Origin: Mesorhizobium sp. DCY119
GTDB taxonomy: Bacteria; Pseudomonadota; Alphaproteobacteria; Rhizobiales; Rhizobiaceae
Direction of reading: 5' to 3'
Assembly (NCBI RefSeq): GCF_003590645.1
Contig: NZ_CP031834.1
Coordinates: 620,001 to 684,000 of the forward strand
DNA length: 64,000 nucleotides
Shown in pieces: positions 45,254-55,273 of this stretch. The position numbers and the translations under genes were made by a program. Each line of letters starts with the position of its first letter. The first letter of the stretch is position 1. The notes under the pieces are model-generated. The model had not been told where the DNA came from, searched no databases, and worked only from the letters and a program-made list of their open reading frames with translations.

Positions 45254-47398
45254 ATGGACACGTATCAGCATACCAGCCTTCAATGCCTGGCCTTGGTCGC
45301 GCGCCATCATGGCGTCGACCTATCGCCCGAACGGCTCGTTCACGATTATGCAGTGGGCGACCAACCTGTCGCTACGCGGAAGCTCCTGCGAATGGCGAAG
45401 GATGCCGGGCTGCGCGCCCGGCATATGAAGCTTGCCTGGCGTTCGCTTTTCCAGTTGGGCGATGCCTATCCCCTGCTTGCCGAACTTGAAAACGGCAACT
45501 GGGTGGTGATTGCCGGCGCCGCCATTGGCGGCGAAGAGGACATGATCCGCATCCTCGATCCGCTGGCCCAGCGTCCGGAATTCCTTCTTCTGAACGAACA
45601 GCAGTTTTCGAAGGGCTGGAGCGGGTCCGTCATTCTTCTGAAGCGTAACTATCGTCTGGCCGATGACGACCAGCCGTTCGGCTTCCGCTGGTTCTTGCCC
45701 GAAATTATCCGCCAGCGCAGCCTGTTCCGCGATGTCGCCCTGGCGGCATTCGTTCTCTACGGGCTCGGCCTGACAACGCCGATCTTCTTCCAGCTCGTCA
45801 TCGACAAGGTGCTGGTGCATCAGAGCTATGCGACGCTGACCGTCCTTGTGATCGGCGTTGCCGTTGCCCTTGTCTTCGACGCGGCCTTCACCTTTCTCAG
45901 GAAATACCTGCTCCTCTATGCGACGAACAAGATCGATATCCGCATGGCGACTCGCACGTTCGGGCATCTCCTGAACCTGCCTATCGCGCTGTTCGAGCAG
46001 GCATCGGCCGGCGTTCTCGTCAAGCATATGCAGCAGACCGGCCGCATCCGCGAGTTCCTGACCGGGCGGCTCTTCCTGACGCTTCTCGACGGGTTGTCGC
46101 TTCTGGTCTTCATACCGATCCTGGTTCTCTACAGCGTCAAGCTCACCTTCGTCGTCCTCGGCTTTGCCGCTTTGGTCGGCCTCGTTGTCATGTGCCTTGT
46201 GGGGCCGTTCCAGAGACGATTGCAGGCGCTCTATCAGGCCGAAGGCGAAAGGCAGGCACTGCTTGTCGAAACCGTTCACGGCATGCGCACCGTCAAGTCA
46301 CTTGCCCTGGAGCCGCGCCAGCGCCGCGTCTGGGACGACAGCTCGGCGCAGTCAATCTCGGTTCGCTTCCGTGTCGACAAGATCTCGAATATTGCGCAGG
46401 CGCTGACCGGTCTTCTCGAAAAGCTGATGAGCGTCGCCATCATCGGTCTTGGCGCGCTCGACGTGTTCAGCGGAACGATGACGATCGGCGCGCTCGTTGC
46501 CTTCAACATGCTGGCCGGCCGGGTCTCCGGGCCGCTCGTCCAGATCGTCACAATGGTCCACGAGTATCAGGAGGTAGCACTTTCCGTCCGCATGCTTGGC
46601 GAGATCATGAACCAGCGCCCCGAGCAGTTCGGGCGCGGGCGCGGTATCAGACCCGAGCTCAAGGGCCAGATCGAGTTCGAAAAGGTGACGTTCCGCTACG
46701 GGCCTGATGGCGCGCCGGCGCTTGACGACGTTTCGTTCACCGTGCCTGCGGGCTCGGTGTTCGGCATCGTCGGCAAGAGCGGTTCGGGCAAGACGACGGT
46801 TACGCGCCTGATCCAGGGGCTTTACCAGAACCAGCAGGGGCTGGTGCGCATGGACGGCTATGACAGCCGCGAGATCGATCTCGTTCATCTCAGGACAAGC
46901 ATAGGCGTCGTGCTGCAGGACAATTTCCTGTTCAAGGGGTCCGTCCGTGAAAACATCGCGGCGGCAAAGCCCAATGCGAGCATCGAGGAGATTGTCGAAG
47001 CCGCCCGCATTGCCGGTGCGGAGGAGTTCATCGAGCGGCTTCCGCGCGGTTTCGAAACCCTGCTGGAGGAAAACGGATCGAACCTCTCCGGTGGCCAGAA
47101 GCAGCGCCTCGCTATTGCGCGCGCTTTGATCACCGACCCCAAGCTGCTTATCCTGGATGAAGCCACCAGCGCGCTCGATCCCGACAGCGAGGCGATCATC
47201 CGCCAGAACCTCAGCAAGATCGCGGAGGGGCGCACGGTCATCATCGTTTCGCATCGCCTGTCGACGCTGGTCGACGCCGACGCCATCCTGGTCGTCGATC
47301 GCGGCAAGATCGCCGACATCGGCCGCCACGATCAGCTCGTCTCGCGTTGCATGACATATCGCCATCTGTGGTCCCAGCAGACGAGGCAGGTGGCATGA
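45254..47398 (+). CDS. HlyB-type type I secretion ABC exporter
   Basis: 714 residues. Residues 1-130 form a C39-peptidase-like domain without the catalytic cysteine: the position is Thr in HTSLQCLALVARHHG, and the visible Cys aligns four residues later. About 150-440 has six membrane helices. The nucleotide-binding domain has Walker A GIVGKSGSGKTTV near 503-515, signature LSGGQKQR near 612 and Walker B LLILDEATSALD near 632. A dead C39-like domain marks HlyB-type exporters of large unprocessed substrates. The stop overlaps the HlyD-like gene (ATGA). It most likely exports the 38078 protein. Confidence 0.93.
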   Translation: MDTYQHTSLQCLALVARHHGVDLSPERLVHDYAVGDQPVATRKLLRMAKDAGLRARHMKLAWRSLFQLGDAYPLLAELENGNWVVIAGAAIGGEEDMIRILDPLAQRPEFLLLNEQQFSKGWSGSVILLKRNYRLADDDQPFGFRWFLPEIIRQRSLFRDVALAAFVLYGLGLTTPIFFQLVIDKVLVHQSYATLTVLVIGVAVALVFDAAFTFLRKYLLLYATNKIDIRMATRTFGHLLNLPIALFEQASAGVLVKHMQQTGRIREFLTGRLFLTLLDGLSLLVFIPILVLYSVKLTFVVLGFAALVGLVVMCLVGPFQRRLQALYQAEGERQALLVETVHGMRTVKSLALEPRQRRVWDDSSAQSISVRFRVDKISNIAQALTGLLEKLMSVAIIGLGALDVFSGTMTIGALVAFNMLAGRVSGPLVQIVTMVHEYQEVALSVRMLGEIMNQRPEQFGRGRGIRPELKGQIEFEKVTFRYGPDGAPALDDVSFTVPAGSVFGIVGKSGSGKTTVTRLIQGLYQNQQGLVRMDGYDSREIDLVHLRTSIGVVLQDNFLFKGSVRENIAAAKPNASIEEIVEAARIAGAEEFIERLPRGFETLLEENGSNLSGGQKQRLAIARALITDPKLLILDEATSALDPDSEAIIRQNLSKIAEGRTVIIVSHRLSTLVDADAILVVDRGKIADIGRHDQLVSRCMTYRHLWSQQTRQVA

Positions 47399-48807
47399 AC
47401 GCGCACACGCCAAAGCCCAGCGAGAACCTGCCCGTACCGGTTAATAAGCCGGCAACCGAACTGGTTGTGAAGCGGCCGCCGCTTCCGCCGGTCATTGCCG
47501 AATTCCAGTCGGACGCGGTGGAACTTGAAGAACGCGTTCCGCCGAAGATCGCGCGGCTTACGCTCTACGGCGTCACCGCGCTCATCGTCGCTGCGGTGAC
47601 GTGGGCCTCGGTCTCGCAGATCGACGAGGTGGTCATCGCCCCCGGCAAACTGATCACCACCCAGCCGACAATCATCGTGCAGCCGCTGGAAACCTCCATC
47701 ATCCGTTCCATCGATGTCGCCAATGGCGATGTCGTTCGTGCGGGTCAAACGCTTGCGACGCTCGACGCAACGTTCAGCCAGTCGGATGTCGACCAGCAGC
47801 GTGCGAAGTTTGCCGCACTCGACGCGCAGGTCAAGCGCAGCGAGGCCGAACTCAGCGGTGCTGATTATTCCAAGATCGCCGGCAGTTCGTCGGATGAGCA
47901 GCTGCAGGTGCAGCTCTTCGGCCAGCGGCTCGCCTTCTATGTCGCGCAGATCCAGAATTTCGATCAGCAGATAGCAGGGCAGGCGGCGTCGATGACGGCC
48001 GGCAAGGAACAGGAAACGATCCTGCTCAGCCGGCGTGAAAATCTCAGCCTGATCGAAAATGCGCGCGAGAAACTGTACAAGCAGGAAACCGGGTCTCTGC
48101 TCAATCTGCTCAGTTCGCGCGACGCCCGTCTCGACGTCGATTCGAGCATCTCGCAGTTGCGCGGCAAGGCCGAAGAGGCCGGCCATTCGCTGGCGAAGCT
48201 CCGGGCCGATCGCCAGGCCTTCATCGAGGATTTCCGCCGCGTGACGATGGAAAAGCTCGTCGAGCTCAGAAGCCAGCGCGACACGGTCGGCGAAGAGCTG
48301 AAGAAAATGGAGCTGCGCCGCAACATGGTCGTCCTGACGGCGCCGGCAGATGCGGTCGTGCTCGATCTTGCGCAACGCTCCATCGGGTCCGTCGTGCGCG
48401 AGGCCGAGCCGATCGTCACGCTCGTTCCGCTGAACGTGCCTTTGGAGGCGGAGGTCTCGGTCAATTCGCGCGACATCGGGCGTATTGCAGTGGACAAGGA
48501 CGTGCGGATCAAGTTCGACGCCTATCCGTTCCAGAAATTCGGCACGGCTTCCGGCTCGATCCGAACCATCAGCCGCGATGCCTTCACGCCGAGCCAGCAG
48601 GAAGCGGCTGTAGGTCAGCCCGCGGTTCCGTATTTCAAGGCGCGCGTCCTGCTTGCAGACACGCGGCTACATGCTTCGGCCGAGCCCGTGCGGCTATTAC
48701 CCGGCATGACGGTGTCGGCCGAGATCAAAGTCGGCCGGCGGACAGTGATCTCCTATTTCCTCTATCCGCTCCTGCGCGGCCTGGACGATGCCATCCGCGA
48801 GCCGTGA
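47395..48807 (+). CDS. HlyD-type type I secretion membrane-fusion protein
   Basis: 470 residues from ATG 47395, coupled to the exporter by ATGA overlap. It has a cytoplasmic proline-rich N-terminus, one membrane helix near 50-70 (LYGVTALIVAAVTWASV), lipoyl halves (APGKLITTQPTIIVQPLE, then PLNVPLEAEVSVNSRDIG), and a long coiled coil at about 125-310. The C-terminal beta-barrel ends with PGMTVSAEIKVGRRTVISYF, the HlyD signature area. It bridges the exporter to a TolC-like channel encoded elsewhere. Confidence 0.92.
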   Translation: MNAHTPKPSENLPVPVNKPATELVVKRPPLPPVIAEFQSDAVELEERVPPKIARLTLYGVTALIVAAVTWASVSQIDEVVIAPGKLITTQPTIIVQPLETSIIRSIDVANGDVVRAGQTLATLDATFSQSDVDQQRAKFAALDAQVKRSEAELSGADYSKIAGSSSDEQLQVQLFGQRLAFYVAQIQNFDQQIAGQAASMTAGKEQETILLSRRENLSLIENAREKLYKQETGSLLNLLSSRDARLDVDSSISQLRGKAEEAGHSLAKLRADRQAFIEDFRRVTMEKLVELRSQRDTVGEELKKMELRRNMVVLTAPADAVVLDLAQRSIGSVVREAEPIVTLVPLNVPLEAEVSVNSRDIGRIAVDKDVRIKFDAYPFQKFGTASGSIRTISRDAFTPSQQEAAVGQPAVPYFKARVLLADTRLHASAEPVRLLPGMTVSAEIKVGRRTVISYFLYPLLRGLDDAIREP

Positions 48808-48837
48808 CCGGCATTCAACGTTGGATGCTCGAAAACG

Positions 48838-48864
48838 AAAAAGCCGCGGCGAACCGCGGCTTTT
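48838..48864. terminator. Bidirectional rho-independent terminator
   Basis: GCCGCGG (48843-48849), CGAA loop, CCGCGGC (48854-48860), flanked by AAAAA and TTTT. It ends the secretion operon and lies just 3' of the minus-strand tRNA gene. Confidence 0.88.
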
Positions 48865-48878
48865 CGTTGCTTGTAAAT

Positions 48879-48953
48879 TGGAGCGGGTGAAGCGATTCGA
48901 ACGCTCGACCCCAACCTTGGCAAGGTTGTGCTCTACCCCTGAGCTACACCCGC
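48879..48953 (-). tRNA. tRNA-Gly (anticodon GCC)
   Basis: The minus strand reads a full 75-nt cloverleaf. The acceptor GCGGGTG pairs with CACCCGC, followed by a T discriminator and an encoded CCA (48881-48879). The D-arm is GCTC..GAGC. The anticodon stem CAACC/GGTTG encloses TTGCCAA, with anticodon GCC at 48921-48919. The T-arm GAGCG-TTCGAAT-CGCTT is intact. Confidence 0.96.
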
Positions 48954-49163
48954 TCGCGCGGTCTCTCGACCGCAAGCCGCGCCTATATGGCGGAAGAGAC
49001 GGCCGAATGCAACAGGGAAAATTGCACGAAGATGCGTAATAATTGTGGCCTTCGGCGACACCCCGGATTTTGGCTGGCTCGTCGCGTGCAAATGTTTCGT
49101 CGCATTGCGCAGAACGGGGTTGTTTCCATGCGATCTTTGGCGATAACCGTTCCACCAGAGATA

Positions 49164-49682
49164 ATGACAAGCCGGATGCCATCCATGCCGAAACATCCCG
49201 ATGAGCTCTTTGCCTTTCTCGAAGGGCTTGGAATCGCGGTCGCAACGAAGGCGCATCCGCCGCTTTTCACCGTTGCCGATTCACAGTCGCTGCGCGGCGA
49301 AATCCCCGGCGGTCACACCAAGAACCTCTTTCTGAAGGACAAGAAGGATAACTTCTTCCTGGTCACCGTCGATGAGGACGCCGCGGTCGATCTCAAGCAG
49401 ATCCACCATCTTATCGGCGCGTCCGGCAGGGTTTCTTTCGGCAAGCCTGAAGCACTGATGGAGCTTTTGGGCGTCGTGCCTGGTGCTGTAACCGTGTTTG
49501 GCCTGATCAACGACAGCGAAGGCCGCGTAAAAGTCATTCTGGACAGCACATTGATGGAAAATGCGGTCATCAATGCCCATCCGCTGACCAACGAAGCCAC
49601 GACCTCGATTTCCCGCGATGACCTTGTCGCCTTCGTAAAAGCGACCGGCCACGAGCCGGTTATCTTGAAAGTCTCCGCATGA
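49164..49682 (+). CDS. ProX/PrdX-type prolyl-tRNA editing deacylase
   Basis: YbaK-domain trans-editing enzyme that removes wrongly attached amino acids (alanine) from tRNA-Pro. It has about 172 residues. AKHPPLF-like text (ATKAHPPLFTVADSQSLRG), then GGHTKNLFLKDKK, VSFGKPEALMELLGVVPG and AHPLTNEATTSIS are diagnostic. The start is uncertain among ATG 49164, 49176 and 49185. It is the first gene after the tRNA-Gly and appears to be a separate transcription unit. Confidence 0.88.
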   Translation: MTSRMPSMPKHPDELFAFLEGLGIAVATKAHPPLFTVADSQSLRGEIPGGHTKNLFLKDKKDNFFLVTVDEDAAVDLKQIHHLIGASGRVSFGKPEALMELLGVVPGAVTVFGLINDSEGRVKVILDSTLMENAVINAHPLTNEATTSISRDDLVAFVKATGHEPVILKVSA

Positions 49683-49775
49683 TCGCCACATGGGTGACGG
49701 AAAACGGTTTTCCGTGTGCCCATTGCGCGCGTAGAATAAGCCGAACACGCACCGGAAAGCGGTGAAAGGGTAACA

Positions 49776-50783
49776 ATGAGCAACCAGGACAATTCATTCG
49801 GCGGCCCCAGCGGCAATTACGCCACCAGCTTCAGCTACGGCGCACCCAAGCCGGCGGAGCCGCAAGGCGGCTCGCCCGCTATGGTGCTTGGCTCCGACGC
49901 CGGCGCGGAGCCTTTCGTGGTGAAGGACACGACGACAGCGAGCTTTGCCGCCGACGTCATACAAGAGTCGCGAAACCAGCCCGTGCTCGTGGATTTCTGG
50001 GCGCCCTGGTGCGGTCCTTGCAAGCAGCTGGCGCCGGCGCTCGAAAAGGCCGTGCAGGAGTCCAGAGGCCGGGTCAAGCTGGTCAAGATGAACATAGACG
50101 ACCATCCGGCGATTGCAGGACAGCTCGGCATCCAGTCGATCCCGGCGGTCATCGCGTTCAAGGATGGGCAGCCCGTCGACGGCTTTATGGGGGCAGTGCC
50201 CGAGAGCCAGATTCGCGATTTCATCCAGAAGGTCGCCGGCAAGGACGACGGCAAGGGACAGCTCGAGGAAGCCCTGGCCGCGGCCGCCGAGGCGCGCGCG
50301 GCCGGCGATCTCCAGACGGCAGCCGACATTTTCGATGCCGTGTTGCAGCAGTATCCCGATAATCTCGATGCGCTGGCCGGCCTCGCAGATCTGCTGTTCG
50401 AGGCGGGTGATGTTGCCGGCGCGGAGGAAATTCTGGCCAAGGTGCCGGCTGACGCCAAGGATACGGCAGCACTTTCGGCAGTGAAAGCCAGGCTCGCTCT
50501 GGCCAAGCAGGCTGCTTCGCTCGGCAATCCGGCGGAATTCGAGGCGCGCCTCGCGGCAAACCCCAAGGATTATCAGGCGCGGTTTGACCTTGCCATGATC
50601 CAGAACGGGCTCGGCCAGCGCCAGGAGGCCGCGGACAATCTGCTGGCGATCGTCAAGGCGGACCGGACGTGGAACGATGACGGCGCGCGTGCCCAGCTTC
50701 TGCAGTTTTTCGAAGCGTGGGGCATGACCGACGAGGTGACGCTGGCGACCCGGCGAAAACTGTCGTCACTCCTGTTCTCGTGA
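49776..50783 (+). CDS. Thioredoxin-TPR protein (YbbN/CnoX-like)
   Basis: 335 residues. Residues about 50-155 form a thioredoxin domain with an intact active site WAPWCGPCK and cis-Pro (IPAVIAFKDGQ). The rest is tetratricopeptide-like helices (AAADIFDAVLQQYPDNLDALAGLADLL). This layout is the YbbN/CnoX holdase family; unlike E. coli YbbN, whose active site is degraded, this one keeps CGPC. The N-terminal 45 residues are Gly/Ser/Pro-rich. Confidence 0.9.
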   Translation: MSNQDNSFGGPSGNYATSFSYGAPKPAEPQGGSPAMVLGSDAGAEPFVVKDTTTASFAADVIQESRNQPVLVDFWAPWCGPCKQLAPALEKAVQESRGRVKLVKMNIDDHPAIAGQLGIQSIPAVIAFKDGQPVDGFMGAVPESQIRDFIQKVAGKDDGKGQLEEALAAAAEARAAGDLQTAADIFDAVLQQYPDNLDALAGLADLLFEAGDVAGAEEILAKVPADAKDTAALSAVKARLALAKQAASLGNPAEFEARLAANPKDYQARFDLAMIQNGLGQRQEAADNLLAIVKADRTWNDDGARAQLLQFFEAWGMTDEVTLATRRKLSSLLFS

Positions 50784-50915
50784 TCGGATATGGAGAAAGG
50801 CGAGGGCCAGCCCTTGCCCTTGCCTCCCTCCATTCCACATTGCTGGTGAAAGTTCCGGGAAGCCGGTGATGATTCTCGGACTGGCCAGGTCACCCGTGCC
50901 GGCACGGAGGTGAAA

Positions 50916-51587
50916 ATGCAGGCGGGAAATGCGCATTATCGGTCGGGCAAGGACGTGCCTGCGACGATACCTGTTTTCCCATTGACCGGCGCGCTTCTTC
51001 TGCCGGGCGGCCGCACCCCGCTCAACATCTTCGAGCCGCGCTACCTGCAGATGGTCGACGAGGCCGTCGGCGGAACGCGGCTGATCGGGATCATACAGCC
51101 GGCGCTCGATGGCTCTTTGCGTGAGGACGGCGAGCCGGAAATCTGTGAAGTCGGCTGCGTCGGGCGTATCACCTCGTTTGCCGAATCGGGCGATGGCCGC
51201 TACCTCATCTCCCTGCAGGGCGTCTGCCGTTTCCGGGTCGCCCATGAACTGGCGGTGAAAACGCCTTTTCGGCAATGCCGCATCATGCCCTTCATTGCCG
51301 ACCTGTCGGATGACCCGACCGGAAGCGAGGTCAATCGGCTGGCTCTGCTGAAGGCATTCCGAGCCTATCTGGAAGCAAACGATCTCGAGGCTGATTGGGA
51401 AAATGTCAGCCGGGCCGAAAACGCCATGCTGGTGAATGCGCTGTCGATGATGGCGCCCTATGGCGCGGCGGAGAAGCAGGCGCTTCTCGAGGCGCCGGAT
51501 CTGAAGACGCGGGCCGATACGCTGATCGCCATCACCGAGATGGTGCTTGCGCGCGAAAACGACGACTTCGGGTCAAGCCTGCAATAG
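50916..51587 (+). CDS. LON substrate-binding-domain protein
   Basis: 223 residues from ATG 50916, with GGAGG 5 bp upstream (GTG 50910 also in frame). IPVFPLTGALLLPGGRTPLNIFEPRY is the hallmark start of the Lon N-terminal (LAN) domain, followed by helices. There is no ATPase or protease domain, so it is a stand-alone LON-domain protein, common downstream of thioredoxin in rhizobia. The function is not established; it may deliver or regulate substrates of Lon. Confidence 0.92.
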   Translation: MQAGNAHYRSGKDVPATIPVFPLTGALLLPGGRTPLNIFEPRYLQMVDEAVGGTRLIGIIQPALDGSLREDGEPEICEVGCVGRITSFAESGDGRYLISLQGVCRFRVAHELAVKTPFRQCRIMPFIADLSDDPTGSEVNRLALLKAFRAYLEANDLEADWENVSRAENAMLVNALSMMAPYGAAEKQALLEAPDLKTRADTLIAITEMVLARENDDFGSSLQ

Positions 51588-51614
51588 CTGGACGCATGGG
51601 TCGGAGGGGAATCG

Positions 51615-51848
51615 ATGAATCAGGAAAAACCCAGCCCGGCAATCGACGTCAAGCTTCTGGAGCTGCTGGCCTGTCCCCTGACAAAGGGCCCGCTGACATG
51701 GGATGCGGAGCGTCAGGAACTGGTGTCGCGGCTGGCCCGACTTGCCTATCCGGTTCGCGACGGCATTCCGGTCATGCTGCCTTCCGAAGCGCGAAGCGTT
51801 GAAATCGATAGCGAAACAAAACCGAAGGCGGGATTGGAAGACGATTAG
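51615..51848 (+). CDS. Trm112-like protein (UPF0434/YcaR)
   Basis: 77 residues. [17 protein letters not shown] then [18 protein letters not shown] are the Trm112/YcaR marks. Only one of the usual zinc cysteines (in ACPLTKG) is visible, as in many alphaproteobacterial members. In eukaryotes Trm112 activates methyltransferases; the bacterial role is open. It follows the LON gene by 27 bp and converges on dnaE2. Confidence 0.93.
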   Translation: MNQEKPSPAIDVKLLELLACPLTKGPLTWDAERQELVSRLARLAYPVRDGIPVMLPSEARSVEIDSETKPKAGLEDD

Positions 51849-51895
51849 AGCGACGTGCGTTCTGTGAAATCGGCTGCCGCGGCTTTTCATCGGCC

Positions 51896-54800
51896 TTACT
51901 GAAAATTTCGCCCCTTCGGCATGACGCTGCGTGCCTGCCGGGACAGGGTTTCGTAGTCGCGGTGTGGTATCGTGGTTTTGATATCCTGCGCTGACGGGTT
52001 CGCGCTTTGGGCTTTTTCACGCTGCTCCAGCCGCCTTATCATCGCTTCCTCGGAAAGTTCGCCCAGCCATAGCGACAGATCCTCGATGGTTTCGGCCACG
52101 ATGTGGATGACGTTCGATACCGATTGCAGGCGGCCTTTCACCCTGACGAAACGCGCACCCATGACCACCGGCCGGAAGCGATCGAACACCTTTGGCCAGA
52201 CGATGACATTGGCGATCGATTTCTCGTCTTCAAGCGTCATGAAGACGACACCCTTGCCCGAACCCGGCCTTTGACGAACAAGAACCAGGCCAGCAACGGA
52301 AATGCGCCGGCCATTGGGCGTTTCGGGCAGGAGCGCATTGGGCGTGATGCCGGCCTTGTCGAGCCTGCCGCGCAGGAAGGACAAGGGATGCGCTTTCAGG
52401 GAGAGACCAAGCGACCGGTAATCATGCAGGACATGCTCGCCGAGCGGCATCACCGGCAGTTTTGTCTCGGGTTCGTTGTCACGCAGGCGGATATCGGGTT
52501 GATCGAACAGCGGCAGGCTTTCTGCGGCACTCTTGCCGTTCAGCGCGCGCACGGCCCACAAGGCGGCACGCCGATCGAGGCCGATCGAGCGGAAGGCATC
52601 GGCTTGCGCCAGCCTTTCCATCGCGTCGACGCGTAACCCGGAGCGCAGCCATACATCGCGGACGGAGGCGTAGCCTGAACCACGGTTCTTCACGAGAATT
52701 TCCATGGCGTCTTTAGCGAGTCCCTTGATCTGCCGAAAGCCGAGGCGGACGGCGTGGCAGCTCTTGATCACGCCGCGCATTCCGGCATGACGTGCGGCGA
52801 TCCGCTCAGGGTCGAAGGATGATTTCTCCAGCAAGCAATCCCAGTCGGAATGGTTGACGTCTATGGACCGCATCTCGACGCCATGATCCTGGGCATCGCG
52901 CACAAGCTGTGCCGGTCTGTAAAAACCCATCGGCTGCGAATTCAGGATCGCCGCGCAGAAAACGTCCGGATACCATGCCTTGAACCAGGACGAGGCATAG
53001 ACCAGCAAGGCAAAGGAAGCGGCGTGGCTTTCGGGAAAACCATAATCGCCAAAACCTTCGATCTGTCGGAAACAGCGTTCGGCAAAGCCGCGGTCGTAGT
53101 CATTTTTGACCATGCCTTCGATCAGGCGATCCCGGTAGTTGCCGATTGTTCCGGTGCGTTTGAAAGTCGCCATGGCGCGCCGCAATTCGTCGGCCTCATC
53201 AGGAGCGAAACCACCCGCCACGATGGCGATCTTCATTGCCTGCTCTTGAAACAGCGGCACGCCAAGGGTCTTCTCTAAAATCGCCTTAAGTTCAGGCTTC
53301 TGATACTCGGGGTCTTCTTTCCCTTCCCTTCGTCGCAGATAGGGATGCACCATATCGCCCTGGATCGGACCCGGGCGCACGATGGCGACCTCGATGACAA
53401 GATCGTAGAATTTTCTAGGTTTGAGGCGTGGCAGCATGCTCATCTGCGCACGGCTTTCGATCTGGAAGACGCCGAGTGTGTCGGCACGGCAGATCATATC
53501 GTAGACACTTTTTTCTTCCGACGGAATCGTCGCCAGAGTCAGCCGTTCCGGCCAGTCATGCTTGTAGTTATCTTCCAGAAGGTCGAAGGCGCGCCTCAGG
53601 CAGGAAAGCATGCCAAGCGCCAGGATATCGACCTTGAGTATCTTGACGGCGTCGAGGTCGTCCTTGTCCCATTCGACCATCTTCCGTTCGTCCATGGCCG
53701 TCTTCATGATGGGCACGACCTCGTCCAATCGATCCCTGGTGATGACGAAGCCGCCGACATGCTGGGAGAGATGGCGCGGGAAGCCCATTATTTCGTTGGA
53801 ACGGTCGATTACATGTTTCGTGGCTGAATCCGATTGGTCGAGGCCGCCCGCAGTCGCTTCCTTCTCGCCAAGCTCGGAAGAAGACCAGCCCCAGATCGAT
53901 CCCGAAAGAGCGCCTCGGACATCGTCGGAAAGGCCCATGGCCTTGGCGGTTTCCCTGAGTGCAGAGCGGGCACGATAAGTGACGACGGAGGCAGCGAGCG
54001 CGGTGCGCTTCTCGCTGTACTTACTGTAGATATACTCCATGACGATATCGCGCTTTTCATGCTCGAAATCGACGTCGATATCCGGCGGTTCGCCGCGTTT
54101 TTCGGAAATGAAGCGCTCGAACAGGCTGTCGATGATCTCAGGGCCGACATCCGTGATTTTGAGGCAGTAGCATATGACAGAATTGGCCGCCGAGCCGCGC
54201 CCCTGACAGAGTATACCCTTTGAGCGCGCGTACTTCACAATGTCGTAAACCGTCAGAAAATAACGTGCATAGTTCAGCTTTTCGATAATCCCGATTTCAT
54301 ACCGGATAAGGCCTTTTACTTTTTCCGGGACACCTTTGGGATAGCGTTCATCGGCGCCCAACCATGCCAGTCTTTCCAGTTCGGCTTGCGAAGGCAGGCC
54401 GGATTCGGTGGGTTCGTCCGGGTAATTATATTCGAGATCCTGGAGGGAAAAGGAGAGCGTTTCTGCAAAACGCAGTGTCTGCGCCAATGCGTGCGGATAC
54501 GCCTTGAAAAGCCGCGCCATTTCCATCGATGGCTTCAGATGGCGTTCGGCGTTGGCTGCTAGTTCGAGGCCTGACTCGGCGACGGGCCTGTTCAGCCGGA
54601 TCGCGGTCAACACGTCCTGCAGGGGCCGCTGGTCGGCGGCGTGATAGAGGACATCGTTGGTCGCCATCAGAGGTATGGCGGCAGCCGTTGCCATGTTCGC
54701 CGCCTGCTCGAGACGGAAACGATCGTTGCCGCTGTAATCGGGGGCGGCGGCGAGCCAGAGGTTGCTGCCGAAACGATCCTTGAGGCGATGTAGAAAGGTC

Positions 54801-55273
54801 AGCGTCTCCTGCGTCGGCCCTGACAGGTCGGGCAGCACGGCGAGGGACATGCTGTCGCCCCATTCGAAAAGGTCGCCGGCATAGAGAAGCGGCGCGCCTT
54901 TCGGACTTTCCTCGCGCATATTGGCCTGCGTCAGCAGGCGGCACAGATGCCCCCATCCCTTGCGGTCCTGCGGATAGGCGAGCACGTCGGGCGTGCCGTC
55001 GGCAAAGACCAGCCGGCAACCGGGATGATAGGCAAGCGATAGGGGCTTACTCTCCTCCGAGAGCTTGATGTGTTTCGACTGGCTCCAGGCGCGCACCACG
55101 CCGGCCACGGTGTTGCGGTCGGCAAGGCCCATGCCGACGTGGCCGAGAAAACAGGCGGCAACGACCAGGTCCTCCGGTCGCGAGGCGCCGCGCAGGAAGG
55201 AAAAATTCGATTGCACGCCGAATTCGACATAAAGCGGGGAAGCGGCGGGTGCGCGCGAAACGTCTTCCTTCAT
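51896..55273 (-). CDS. dnaE2: Error-prone DNA polymerase DnaE2 (ImuC)
   Basis: 1125 residues, the full DnaE2 length. The N-terminal PHP domain ([17 protein letters not shown], then [15 protein letters not shown]) is followed by the polymerase palm with catalytic aspartates in [15 protein letters not shown] near 400. Fingers ([20 protein letters not shown]-like), helix-hairpin-helix and an OB fold ([20 protein letters not shown]) follow. It is the translesion polymerase of the SOS mutasome, working with ImuA, ImuB and the clamp. The start overlaps the imuB stop (ATGA at 55270-55273). LexA control through the imuA promoter is expected. Confidence 0.96.
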   Translation of the reverse strand: MKEDVSRAPAASPLYVEFGVQSNFSFLRGASRPEDLVVAACFLGHVGMGLADRNTVAGVVRAWSQSKHIKLSEESKPLSLAYHPGCRLVFADGTPDVLAYPQDRKGWGHLCRLLTQANMREESPKGAPLLYAGDLFEWGDSMSLAVLPDLSGPTQETLTFLHRLKDRFGSNLWLAAAPDYSGNDRFRLEQAANMATAAAIPLMATNDVLYHAADQRPLQDVLTAIRLNRPVAESGLELAANAERHLKPSMEMARLFKAYPHALAQTLRFAETLSFSLQDLEYNYPDEPTESGLPSQAELERLAWLGADERYPKGVPEKVKGLIRYEIGIIEKLNYARYFLTVYDIVKYARSKGILCQGRGSAANSVICYCLKITDVGPEIIDSLFERFISEKRGEPPDIDVDFEHEKRDIVMEYIYSKYSEKRTALAASVVTYRARSALRETAKAMGLSDDVRGALSGSIWGWSSSELGEKEATAGGLDQSDSATKHVIDRSNEIMGFPRHLSQHVGGFVITRDRLDEVVPIMKTAMDERKMVEWDKDDLDAVKILKVDILALGMLSCLRRAFDLLEDNYKHDWPERLTLATIPSEEKSVYDMICRADTLGVFQIESRAQMSMLPRLKPRKFYDLVIEVAIVRPGPIQGDMVHPYLRRREGKEDPEYQKPELKAILEKTLGVPLFQEQAMKIAIVAGGFAPDEADELRRAMATFKRTGTIGNYRDRLIEGMVKNDYDRGFAERCFRQIEGFGDYGFPESHAASFALLVYASSWFKAWYPDVFCAAILNSQPMGFYRPAQLVRDAQDHGVEMRSIDVNHSDWDCLLEKSSFDPERIAARHAGMRGVIKSCHAVRLGFRQIKGLAKDAMEILVKNRGSGYASVRDVWLRSGLRVDAMERLAQADAFRSIGLDRRAALWAVRALNGKSAAESLPLFDQPDIRLRDNEPETKLPVMPLGEHVLHDYRSLGLSLKAHPLSFLRGRLDKAGITPNALLPETPNGRRISVAGLVLVRQRPGSGKGVVFMTLEDEKSIANVIVWPKVFDRFRPVVMGARFVRVKGRLQSVSNVIHIVAETIEDLSLWLGELSEEAMIRRLEQREKAQSANPSAQDIKTTIPHRDYETLSRQARSVMPKGRNFQ

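Noticed and set aside
48879-48953. Reading the tRNA anticodon as GGC (alanine) from the plus strand.
   Set aside because: The gene is on the minus strand; its loop reads TTGCCAA with anticodon GCC, so it is tRNA-Gly.
51615-51848. Second Trm112-like zinc ribbon.
   Set aside because: Only one cysteine is present, so zinc binding is not claimed, although the family match stands.
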